From Pseudoselenomonas ruminantium (GTDB lineage Bacteria; Bacillota; Negativicutes; Selenomonadales; Selenomonadaceae): a stretch of 44,429 bases of DNA. This document shows, in pieces, positions 7,453 through 14,692 of the stretch (positions are counted from its first letter, which is position 1; every line of letters starts with the position of its first letter). The notes under the pieces were generated by a model, which made no database searches, was not told the origin of the DNA, and saw only the letters and a program-made list of their open reading frames with translations. The DNA lies in assembly GCA_002373045.1 (NCBI GenBank), contig DFHU01000063.1:44476-88904 (forward strand), in the 5' to 3' direction. The translations under genes were made by a program, and so were the position numbers.

Positions 7453-8783
7453 GAGTCACAGACAATTTGTGGGCGGGCTTTCCAGAGACGCCAGAGCAAA
7501 AATGACGCACAGGACGCCCGAAGTGACTGGTCAATCGCAAGGGCTAGCCATGCTCCTGCCAGCCCCAAGTCGAGCACCTGCAGGAAAAACGCCGTAATCA
7601 GCGGCCGCAAAAAGGCAATGCTCACAAAGGAATAGGCCGCGACCTGACTGGTCTTGCCGCTGCCTCGAAGGACTCCGGCGCAGACCATGGCATGCGCTTC
7701 GGGGAAACTCACCGCCGCGACAAAAATCATAATGAATGACCCAAACGGCAAAAGCTCTGCCTCATGGGAATAGAGACCAAAGATTTCCTCCCGCAGTACA
7801 TAGGTGGCGGCAAAGGAAATCAGCGAGAACACAAAGCTCCACTTTAGCCCTGCCCGCAGCTGCCGTTGCCAGTAACTCCAATCACCTGCCCCATGGGCAT
7901 GGCCAGCCATCACCATATTGGCTTTCCCCAGGCCGCCCGCAAAGCAGTAATAAAAATCGCAGAAGTTCATGCAGATGGCATGTACGGCATAAGCCGCTGT
8001 ACCAAGTTCTGCAACCATGCGCGTATAGAGCACCATACCGATGCGCTCAAAGCCCTGCTCGCTGAACACGCCGCCAAAAACCGGCAAAAATTCTTGAAAA
8101 TACGCCCGCGTCGGCCAAAAACTGCCCCAGCCTGACCACTCGCTGTTTTTGAGTTGATAGCCCGTTACGCCCAGTGTCCAGCCTGTACCGATAACCGTAC
8201 CCACAGCCGCACCAACTACACCCATTTCCGGAAAGGGGCCCAGCCCAAAGATAAGCAAAGCATTAGCGATAATATTGACCACATTGCCCTGCACATTGGC
8301 ACTCATGACCTGTTTGGTGTGGCCATAACCTAGTTGCACAGCCTGCAGAATGGTGGATAACGTCGTCAAAAACACGCCAACCAGGGCAATATCACCATAG
8401 GCCAAAGCCGCCGCCATATATTCCTCCTTGGCTCCCATCCAGCTTAGAATCCCCTCTAAATGCAGGAAGAAAAGCACATGGAGCGTGCCCATCAGAATAA
8501 GCATACAAAAAAGTGTCCGCGCCAAGAGCGCAGGCACTTCCTGTAATTTCTTCTCCCCAAACTTGCGGGCAGTGAGCAAAGTGAGCACCGAAGCCACCGA
8601 CCGCACCACACACAAGAGCATCATGCGCGGCTGGGTGAAGATACTCACGGCCGCAATAGCCGCCGTTCCGAGCACGCCCACCATGATGATATCCACCGAG
8701 GAAAGCAATACCATAAAAAGCCCTTCCAAGGCGGCAGGCATGGCTATGCCCAAATAATGTCTGTCTTCTTGTTGTAATCGCAC
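7449..8783 (-). CDS. MATE-family efflux transporter
   Basis: This is a multi-pass membrane exporter of about 444 residues with the MATE (NorM/DinF-like) pattern of twelve hydrophobic segments in two halves. The N-terminal half contains PAALEGLFMVLLSSVDIIMVG, and the equivalent region in the second half has FEQGFERIG-like sequence. The frame opens at an ATG at 8801, but AAGGAG falls inside that extension, 7 bases before the GTG at 8783. The GTG is therefore the likely start. MATE proteins use Na+ or H+ gradients to export organic cations, drugs or natural chelators; the substrate is not readable. It sits between cbiE and the B12-riboswitch importer. Its own promoter region carries a Fur-like palindrome. 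A role in metal or chelate export is possible but inferred only from context. Confidence 0.9.
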   Translation of the reverse strand: MRLQQEDRHYLGIAMPAALEGLFMVLLSSVDIIMVGVLGTAAIAAVSIFTQPRMMLLCVVRSVASVLTLLTARKFGEKKLQEVPALLARTLFCMLILMGTLHVLFFLHLEGILSWMGAKEEYMAAALAYGDIALVGVFLTTLSTILQAVQLGYGHTKQVMSANVQGNVVNIIANALLIFGLGPFPEMGVVGAAVGTVIGTGWTLGVTGYQLKNSEWSGWGSFWPTRAYFQEFLPVFGGVFSEQGFERIGMVLYTRMVAELGTAAYAVHAICMNFCDFYYCFAGGLGKANMVMAGHAHGAGDWSYWQRQLRAGLKWSFVFSLISFAATYVLREEIFGLYSHEAELLPFGSFIMIFVAAVSFPEAHAMVCAGVLRGSGKTSQVAAYSFVSIAFLRPLITAFFLQVLDLGLAGAWLALAIDQSLRASCASFLLWRLWKARPQIVCDS

Positions 8784-8794
8784 AGCAAAACTCC

Positions 8795-8851
8795 TTATCA
8801 TCGAAAATTAATCTCAATTCGATAATAACAGTTAATACGATTTCCGCACAA
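8795..8851 (-). promoter_or_regulatory. Candidate promoter and palindromic (Fur-like) operator of the MATE gene
   Basis: On the minus strand a possible -35 TTGTGC (8846-8851) and -10 TATTAT (8822-8827) have an 18-bp spacer. An inverted repeat TTATCATCGAA (8795-8805) / TTCGATAATAA (8818-8828), with 10 of 11 bases matching, overlaps the -10 and the likely start of transcription. The central TTGAGATTAATTTTCGA resembles Fur-family boxes. A metal-responsive repressor is a guess from this resemblance. Confidence 0.4.
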
Positions 8852-8869
8852 GCCCCCCGGGGGGATATT

Positions 8870-9499
8870 TTATGCCACAATCAAAATGCAATGCGATACG
8901 GCAGGCAGGTTAATTGCCTCGCCCAGCGTAGTTGTAACGACTGTTTCATCATCATAGGACAGGCGGCTGCAAATGTGCATGGTTTGCGTTTTGGGCCAGC
9001 CTGCCTGCAGCAAAATTTCGGCGATGGTCTGTGAGTTATATTTGCTATCGGTGAGCAGGCCCAATATTTTCCCCTGTTTGTAGGCAATATCCTGCGCCGC
9101 CGGCGTGCGCCCATGGAAACTCGCCAATGCAGCATCATGCCAGGGCAGTGCCAAACGGGCAAAGGCATACTGCATGGCGCTGATACCGGGAATTACTGCT
9201 ATCCGTTCTGCGGGAAATTCCCGCCGCAGGGCATCCAGCAGAGAATAATAACCGGGGTCGCCGGATACCATAGCCACGACATTCTCCATTGCCATCTTAT
9301 CGCGAATAAAGTTCATTACGCCCTGAATATCAGCGGTTATCGGACAGGTTTCCTGCCCGTCCGCAGCAAACTGCGCCAAGGCCCGTCTGCCCCCCACGAG
9401 AAACTTTGCCTGCCGGATGGCTTCAAGCCCTTTAGGCACAATATAATCCGGATTGCCGGGGCCAATGCCCACGACGATAATTTTATTCTGCACTTCCAT
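8870..9499 (-). CDS. cbiE: Cobalt-precorrin-7 (C5)-methyltransferase
   Basis: This 209-residue SAM-dependent methyltransferase of the tetrapyrrole methylase family belongs to the anaerobic cobalamin pathway. The N-terminal glycine-rich VVGIGPGNPDYIVP and the MVSGDPGYYSLL and IPGISAMQYAFARLALPW segments are characteristic of CbiE. It lacks the CbiT decarboxylase domain that is fused in CobL-type proteins, and no cbiT is adjacent. GGGGAGG precedes the ATG. The gene overlaps the end of cbiD by 17 bp. It is the last gene of the long minus-strand train. Confidence 0.93.
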   Translation of the reverse strand: MEVQNKIIVVGIGPGNPDYIVPKGLEAIRQAKFLVGGRRALAQFAADGQETCPITADIQGVMNFIRDKMAMENVVAMVSGDPGYYSLLDALRREFPAERIAVIPGISAMQYAFARLALPWHDAALASFHGRTPAAQDIAYKQGKILGLLTDSKYNSQTIAEILLQAGWPKTQTMHICSRLSYDDETVVTTTLGEAINLPAVSHCILIVA

Positions 9500-10607
9500 C
9501 CGGCACCTCCCCGCCTAATTCCCGGCAAATACTTACAGCTGTTTCGTCCATGCCCAAAAGTTCTCCCGTCATGGTGACCATCACGGTACCCACCTGCATC
9601 TTCTGAAAGAGATAACGCTCGGCACGCAGGCTGGCACGCTCAGCCAAATGCTGACAGACCACATTCTTTAAGCCTGCTCTTGCCAACACAGCCAAAGCAT
9701 CTTCCGTGGTATTGGCATTTAGAACTGCCTGCACCTCACGGGTACTCAGCCCCATAGCCGCGCCATAGGCCGCTATGGTTTCCAGCCGGCCATCGGCAAT
9801 GCGGTTATGGGTGTAAAAACAGCCTGCCGCCACCTTGACCAGCTTGCCAATATGACCGAACAGCAACACCCGTTTGATATCCCGCTGCTGGGCTGCTTCG
9901 AGCATAAAACCGATAAAGTTGCTGGTCTGCACCATGGCCTGCGCAGGCAGCTGCCATTTGCCTGCCAGCCGCTCGCCAATCTTGCCGGGCACAAAAACCA
10001 GCGCATCAAAACCTGCCGCCTTGGCCACATCAATCTGCGGCACCAAGGAATTTTTGAAGCCTTCCTCAGACATCGGTCTTAAAACCCCCGTTGTGCCGAT
10101 AACCGATATCCCCCCTTCAACCCCCAAAATGGGATTAAGGGTCTGTTTTGCCAATTCCACACCGGCCGGAATGGAAATCGTGACTTCCAAAGGGAGTTTG
10201 TCCGTTCCCAATACCTCCGCTACAACATTGCGGATTAGCTGCCGCGGGCCGGGATTGATGGACGGCTGCCCCACTGGTACGGACAGCCCGGGCTTCGTCA
10301 CCGTACCAATGCCCAGACCTGCCTTAAAGGTAATTTCCGGCGGCGCTGCCTCTAAATGACGAACTGTGGTAAATACCGATACGCCATTGGTGATATCCGG
10401 GTCATCACCGGAAAATTTCACCACTTCGGCGGTAAGGCCCCGTTCATCCTTGACGATATTTTTTACGGGTATAAGAAGCTCCGTGCCATCGAGGGCACGG
10501 AGTTCTATGCTATCCCAATCTTCTCCCTGTTCATAGCGCAGGGCAGCCTTGACACCGGCAGCCGCACAGGCGCCGGTGGTGTAGCCGGAACGTAATTCTT
10601 TTGCCAT
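9483..10607 (-). CDS. cbiD: Cobalt-precorrin-5B C1-methyltransferase
   Basis: This 374-residue enzyme methylates C1 of the corrin ring in the anaerobic cobalamin pathway. The N-terminal RSGYTTGACAAAGVKAAL motif is the family signature. VGQPSINPGPRQLI and GEEGISVIGTTGVLRPMSEE-like sequence (here VEGGISVIGTTGVLRPMSEE) are also typical of CbiD. It starts 8 bp after the preceding membrane-protein gene, with AGGTGA ahead of the ATG, and overlaps cbiE. No riboswitch is seen directly upstream, so it appears to be expressed with the housekeeping genes of the train instead of being B12-repressed, unlike the nearby importer. Confidence 0.95.
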   Translation of the reverse strand: MAKELRSGYTTGACAAAGVKAALRYEQGEDWDSIELRALDGTELLIPVKNIVKDERGLTAEVVKFSGDDPDITNGVSVFTTVRHLEAAPPEITFKAGLGIGTVTKPGLSVPVGQPSINPGPRQLIRNVVAEVLGTDKLPLEVTISIPAGVELAKQTLNPILGVEGGISVIGTTGVLRPMSEEGFKNSLVPQIDVAKAAGFDALVFVPGKIGERLAGKWQLPAQAMVQTSNFIGFMLEAAQQRDIKRVLLFGHIGKLVKVAAGCFYTHNRIADGRLETIAAYGAAMGLSTREVQAVLNANTTEDALAVLARAGLKNVVCQHLAERASLRAERYLFQKMQVGTVMVTMTGELLGMDETAVSICRELGGEVPDGSAE

Positions 10608-10615
10608 AAATTCAC

Positions 10616-11605
10616 CTACTTATTCAGCTGACGGCTCAGGAAGTCGCGGCCAAATACCGTTAATGTGTAATATAACCCAATCAGGAAGGGAATATATTCC
10701 GCAATCAGCCGCCAGCAGACGGCGATAATGCCCACAGTCCCCGCAGGCACTGTTTCACTGAACAAAAGCACGAAACCGCCCTCTGCCACACCGGAACCGC
10801 CGGGAGTCGGCGTGAAGTACAGCAGCATATTGAGAAAAATCATACGCCCCATCACGGTATACCAGTCGGCATCCGTAACGCCCAATCCGAGTAACAGACA
10901 GGGCACAATGGCATAAATGCACAAGAGATTCAGACCGGATTCAACAAAGACCAGCAGCATTTTCCAGGGCGACTGCAACAGCAGCGCAATCGCACATTTC
11001 GTATCGCGGTAAAAGGCAAAGACCTTGCGCCGGCGGCTGTTTTTCATGCGACGGGTAAAGTGGATGACAAAGTAATCCAGCGTCCCCTGACGCGCCCCCA
11101 CCACAATGGCGATAATGACCACAAAGGCCGTAAGGGTAATCGCCATCAGGGTATGATTGGAAATGCCCGGCAATATCCCTTCATCATGAAGGAAAATAAA
11201 GGGCATACAGAGCACCAAAAAGAAGATGGACAACAGCGTACGCACGATAACGAGCACTGTAGCTTTGCCCGTAGGCACACCCGCGTGGCGCAAGAACATC
11301 AGCTGGGCCACAGCCCCGCCCGTTGCGCCCGGCGTTAAGAGTGCTAGAAAGTAATTGCCAAAGACCACCTGCACAGCCTGATACAGACTGATTTTCTCAT
11401 TGGAAATCTTAACCATATGCATCAGGCGGCTGCCGTCAAAGAACATGCCTAGTCCTACCGCCAGCACAGCCAGCCCAATTGACCAGGGCTGAAAACGATT
11501 TAGATTTTTCAGGGTATTGATATCAACGGTTGTATAGATAACCACGCCGGAGATAACGACCACCAGCAGGATAAGTACGATAAACCGTTTGTAAACTTTA
11601 CTCAT
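10616..11605 (-). CDS. Lysylphosphatidylglycerol synthase TM-region (UPF0104/AglD-like) membrane protein
   Basis: This 329-residue integral membrane protein has about eight hydrophobic segments, matching the flippase-like transmembrane domain found in MprF and in stand-alone UPF0104 proteins. Family-type segments include FGNYFLALLTPGATGGAVAQ near residue 90 and LLYFTPTPGGSGVAEGGF near residue 265. There is no aminoacyl-transferase domain, so it is not a complete MprF. Such proteins are thought to move lipids or lipid-linked glycans, but the role here is unknown. It lies between folE2 (21 bp) and cbiD (8 bp) in the same direction. Confidence 0.85.
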   Translation of the reverse strand: MSKVYKRFIVLILLVVVISGVVIYTTVDINTLKNLNRFQPWSIGLAVLAVGLGMFFDGSRLMHMVKISNEKISLYQAVQVVFGNYFLALLTPGATGGAVAQLMFLRHAGVPTGKATVLVIVRTLLSIFFLVLCMPFIFLHDEGILPGISNHTLMAITLTAFVVIIAIVVGARQGTLDYFVIHFTRRMKNSRRRKVFAFYRDTKCAIALLLQSPWKMLLVFVESGLNLLCIYAIVPCLLLGLGVTDADWYTVMGRMIFLNMLLYFTPTPGGSGVAEGGFVLLFSETVPAGTVGIIAVCWRLIAEYIPFLIGLYYTLTVFGRDFLSRQLNK

Positions 11606-11626
11606 GCAAACCGTCCCTTGGGATAG

Positions 11627-12412
11627 TTATAGTTCTTCCTCATGTGCCGCGTAAGCACTGTGGTTGTGAATGGACTCATAGTTCTCGCATTCCACGGAAA
11701 ACCAGCCTAAGCCTTCAATATCCCGCAAAACAAGCACCGTATCCCGCAGAATATCCTCGACAAATTTGGGATTTTCATAAGCGGCTTCGGTGACAAACTT
11801 TTCGTCCTCCCGCTTTAGGAGCGGATAGATTGGCGAAGACCCCTGCCGTTCCACCAATTCGGCCAAATCTTCGATGAAAATACAGTCATAGCCATCCTTG
11901 AAGCGCAGCTGAATCCGCGCTACCGAGCGCTGATTGTGGGCGCCATAGCTGGAAATCTCCTTGCTGCAGGGACATAAAGAGGTAAACGGCACCTCCACGC
12001 CCAACTGAAATTCCATGGGCTTGCCCTGTTCCTTGCGACCGGTGAAACTGCAGTCCAAATCCAGCACCGAAGTGCGGCGGCTTACCGGTGCCACCTTGTC
12101 CACGAAGTATTTGAAGGAAAGCTCTACTTCGGCCGAATGGGCTTCCAAACGCTCCAAAGCCTCAGAGAGCATAGCCTCCATTTCCGTTTCCGCCAGCGGC
12201 TTTTTGCTCCAAGGCATCAGAATTTCCAAAAAACGGCTCATATGCGTACCCTTGTACTGGCTCGGTAGAGCCACCGTAAAGCGCACTCTTGCGAGCACCT
12301 GCTGATAGCCGCCCTCTTTGGTCTTAATCAGAAATGGCAGATGGGCTTCCTTAATGCCTACCTTCTGGATGGCAATACCGCGTTTATCCTGGCGGTTTTG
12401 TACGTCCTGCAT
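11627..12412 (-). CDS. folE2: GTP cyclohydrolase IB
   Basis: This 261-residue FolE2-type enzyme converts GTP to 7,8-dihydroneopterin triphosphate, the entry point to folate and to queuosine precursors. The family pattern is visible in DVQNRQDKRGIAIQKVGI at the N-terminus and in LCPCSKEISSYGAHNQRS, which contains the conserved active-site cysteine region. The C-terminus has EDILRDTVLVLRD and ENYESIHNHSAYA. The start is one base after the queC stop, with GAGGAA as ribosome binding site, so the two are translationally linked. The pairing with queC suggests that the pterin made here feeds queuosine, though folate use is equally possible. Confidence 0.94.
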   Translation of the reverse strand: MQDVQNRQDKRGIAIQKVGIKEAHLPFLIKTKEGGYQQVLARVRFTVALPSQYKGTHMSRFLEILMPWSKKPLAETEMEAMLSEALERLEAHSAEVELSFKYFVDKVAPVSRRTSVLDLDCSFTGRKEQGKPMEFQLGVEVPFTSLCPCSKEISSYGAHNQRSVARIQLRFKDGYDCIFIEDLAELVERQGSSPIYPLLKREDEKFVTEAAYENPKFVEDILRDTVLVLRDIEGLGWFSVECENYESIHNHSAYAAHEEEL

Positions 12413-12413
12413 T

Positions 12414-13100
12414 TTAGTTCCTCGTTTCGTATTCTACCGGGTCTTCTACGCCGGCTTCGGCAAAGCCCTGCAGGCGCAGTTTGCAGCTGTCGCAGACACC
12501 ACAGGCCTTCTCGCCGCCTTTGTAACAGCTATGGGTAAACTGCAAGGGAGCACCGAGCTTCGAGCCCAGCTGTACGATTTCCTTTTTGGACAAATCCTGC
12601 AATGGCGTTTCAATCGTGATTTTTGTGCCATTAACTGCCGTAGCCGTGGTTGCGTAATCAGCCAGAGACTGGAACTTCTGAATGAATTCCGGGCGGCAGT
12701 CCGGATAGCCGGAATAATCGATGGAGTTTACACCGATATAAACATGCGTTGCCCCTACAACTTCCGCATAGGCCATAGCATAGGACAGGAAAATCAGATT
12801 GCGGGCGGGTACATAAGTAACGGGCACATCATCCCGGTTTACATCCCCCTCCGGCACGTCAATATGACTGTCGGTCAGTGCCGAACCGCCAATAGCCTCC
12901 ATATTGGTTTCGATAATCAAATGTTTGGGTACCTTGTAGAACTTCGCGATTTTCTTTGCCCCTTCGAGTTCAATGCTGTGGCGCTGATGATAATTAAAGC
13001 TGATGGGATATACTTCATAGCCTGCTTCCTTGGCCACAGCCATACAGGTGCAGCTGTCCAGACCACCGGAAAGCAATACTACTGCTTTTTCTTTTGCCAT
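12414..13100 (-). CDS. queC: 7-cyano-7-deazaguanine synthase
   Basis: This 228-residue enzyme of the queuosine pathway converts 7-carboxy-7-deazaguanine to preQ0 using ATP and ammonia. The PP-loop LLSGGLDSCT is near residues 9-18, and FNYHQRHSIELEGAKKIA is typical. The zinc site is seen in the C-terminal CYKGGEKACGVCDSCKLR cysteines. AAGGAG lies 10 bases before the ATG. It is 17 bp downstream of rpe and 1 bp upstream of folE2. Other queuosine genes (queD, queE) are not in this window. Confidence 0.96.
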   Translation of the reverse strand: MAKEKAVVLLSGGLDSCTCMAVAKEAGYEVYPISFNYHQRHSIELEGAKKIAKFYKVPKHLIIETNMEAIGGSALTDSHIDVPEGDVNRDDVPVTYVPARNLIFLSYAMAYAEVVGATHVYIGVNSIDYSGYPDCRPEFIQKFQSLADYATTATAVNGTKITIETPLQDLSKKEIVQLGSKLGAPLQFTHSCYKGGEKACGVCDSCKLRLQGFAEAGVEDPVEYETRN

Positions 13101-13117
13101 TTCTTACATCTCCTTAA

Positions 13118-13762
13118 TTAACCGCGAATTGCCTTGATGGCTGCTGCTACATCTTCAGCACCATAAATAGCCGAACCAGCTACCAGAACATTGGCACCAG
13201 CTTCCTGCACGAGTTTGCTGGTTTCAGCATTGATGCCGCCATCTACTTCGATATCGCAGGTAAAGCCCATATCCTTAATCGTATGATAGAGCATATGGAT
13301 TTTTTCGAGTTGGGATTCGATAAACTTCTGTCCGCCAAAGCCCGGATTTACCGTCATAATCAGCACCATGTCCACATCCGGCAGGATTTCTTCAATCATG
13401 GCGAGCGGCGTGCCCGGATTCAGCGCGATACCCACTTTGCAGCCAGCGGCCTTAATCTGCTGGATAATGCGGTGATGATGACGGGCAGCTTCCCAATGGA
13501 AGGTGATGATATCCGCACCGGCTTCAGCAAAGGTTTCAATATGGGTTTCCGGATGTTCCACCATCAGGTGTACATCAAAAATCGCCTTGCTGGTCGGGCG
13601 CAAAGATTTAACAACCAATGAGCCCAAAGTGATGTTCGGCACAAAACTGCCGTCCATAACATCAATGTGGATGTATTCAGCACCGGCATCTGTAACCTTC
13701 TTTACTTCATCCGCCAGATGAGCAAAATCTGCCGACAAAATGGAGGGTGCAATCTTAATCAT
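13118..13762 (-). CDS. rpe: Ribulose-phosphate 3-epimerase
   Basis: This 214-residue TIM-barrel enzyme interconverts ribulose 5-phosphate and xylulose 5-phosphate. Signature segments are APSILSADFAHL, HIDVMDGSFVPNITLG (metal-binding His and Asp), FDVHLMVEHPE, LIMTVNPGFGGQKF and EVDGGIN. The start codon overlaps the rsgA stop (ATGA), and AAGAAGGA lies just upstream. The rsgA-rpe pair is a well-known neighbourhood in Firmicutes. Length is normal. Confidence 0.97.
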   Translation of the reverse strand: MIKIAPSILSADFAHLADEVKKVTDAGAEYIHIDVMDGSFVPNITLGSLVVKSLRPTSKAIFDVHLMVEHPETHIETFAEAGADIITFHWEAARHHHRIIQQIKAAGCKVGIALNPGTPLAMIEEILPDVDMVLIMTVNPGFGGQKFIESQLEKIHMLYHTIKDMGFTCDIEVDGGINAETSKLVQEAGANVLVAGSAIYGAEDVAAAIKAIRG

Positions 13763-14661
13763 TTGTATTCCTTCTTTCGTTTCAATTGTTGCGCTTCCTG
13801 AATTTCCTTATAAATGGTCTGATAAGCCTCGTAGCGTTCTTGGGAAATCTCCCCGGCTTCCCAGGCAGCCTTGATGCCGCAATCCGGCTCATGGGTATGA
13901 CTGCAGGGAGCAAAGCGGCACTGCCCTAAATAGGGACGGAACTCCGGGAAAAAGCCTGCCAGCTCATCGAGGGGAATTTCGCCCAGTTCCATTGCACTAA
14001 AGCCCGGCGTATCCACGATAAAGCCCTGCTCATAGGGCAAAAGCTCAGCTACGCGGGTGGTATGCCGCCCACGCTTAATTTTGTCACTGACCTGCCCTGT
14101 CGCCAAGGATAAACTAGCATCAATCGCATTAAGCAGGGAGGATTTACCCACACCGGACGGCCCGGCAAAAACCGTCGTCTCACCGGCTAGTGCCTGCCGC
14201 ATTTCATCAATACCCAAATTTTCCTTGGCCGACACACGCAGAACCCGATAGCCTGCCTGCTCATAGAGCTGCAAAAAGGCTGCACTGTCACCACTGTACA
14301 AATCCGTCTTATTGACGCAAATCAGGATATTTTTCAGCCCCGACCACTCGGCCAGCACCAAAAAACGGTTTAAAAGCAGCGGATGTAAATCCGGCTGAGC
14401 GGCAGCAAAGGTCAAAATCACCTGTGTTACGTTAGCCACAGCCGGACGGCGCAGCAGGCTTTCCCGAGGCAGTTGTTCTTCCACCACGCCTGTGCCGTCA
14501 GGGAGTCTGCCAATAAGCACCTTGTCTCCGGGCACTACGCCCTGGCTCTTGCGGGTCTTCTTGAACTTGCCCCGCAGTTTGCAGGAGACAAGTTCCGTTT
14601 CCGTCTGTACATAGAAGAAGCTGTTATAGGCCTTGATTACCCGGCCTTCCTCTAAATGCAT
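13759..14661 (-). CDS. rsgA: Ribosome small-subunit biogenesis GTPase
   Basis: This 300-residue circularly permuted GTPase checks late 30S assembly. It begins with an OB-fold (residues about 1-65). The G domain follows with G4 (CVNKTD) before G1 (GPSGVGKSSLL) and G3 (DTPGF), which is the diagnostic permuted order. The C-terminal zinc finger is visible as CRFAPCSHTHEPDC. GGGAGG precedes the ATG. It follows prkC by 31 bp and overlaps rpe by 4 bp. In B. subtilis the orthologue (CpgA) is a PrkC phosphorylation target, which fits the linkage with the kinase. Confidence 0.96.
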   Translation of the reverse strand: MHLEEGRVIKAYNSFFYVQTETELVSCKLRGKFKKTRKSQGVVPGDKVLIGRLPDGTGVVEEQLPRESLLRRPAVANVTQVILTFAAAQPDLHPLLLNRFLVLAEWSGLKNILICVNKTDLYSGDSAAFLQLYEQAGYRVLRVSAKENLGIDEMRQALAGETTVFAGPSGVGKSSLLNAIDASLSLATGQVSDKIKRGRHTTRVAELLPYEQGFIVDTPGFSAMELGEIPLDELAGFFPEFRPYLGQCRFAPCSHTHEPDCGIKAAWEAGEISQERYEAYQTIYKEIQEAQQLKRKKEYK

Positions 14662-14692
14662 AAATGCTCCTCCCTAATCAATCCACACCATC

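Noticed and set aside
8856..8867. CCCCCCGGGGGG palindrome between cbiE and the MATE gene as a terminator
   Set aside because: It is perfect but has no loop and no T tract on the minus strand. The function is unclear.
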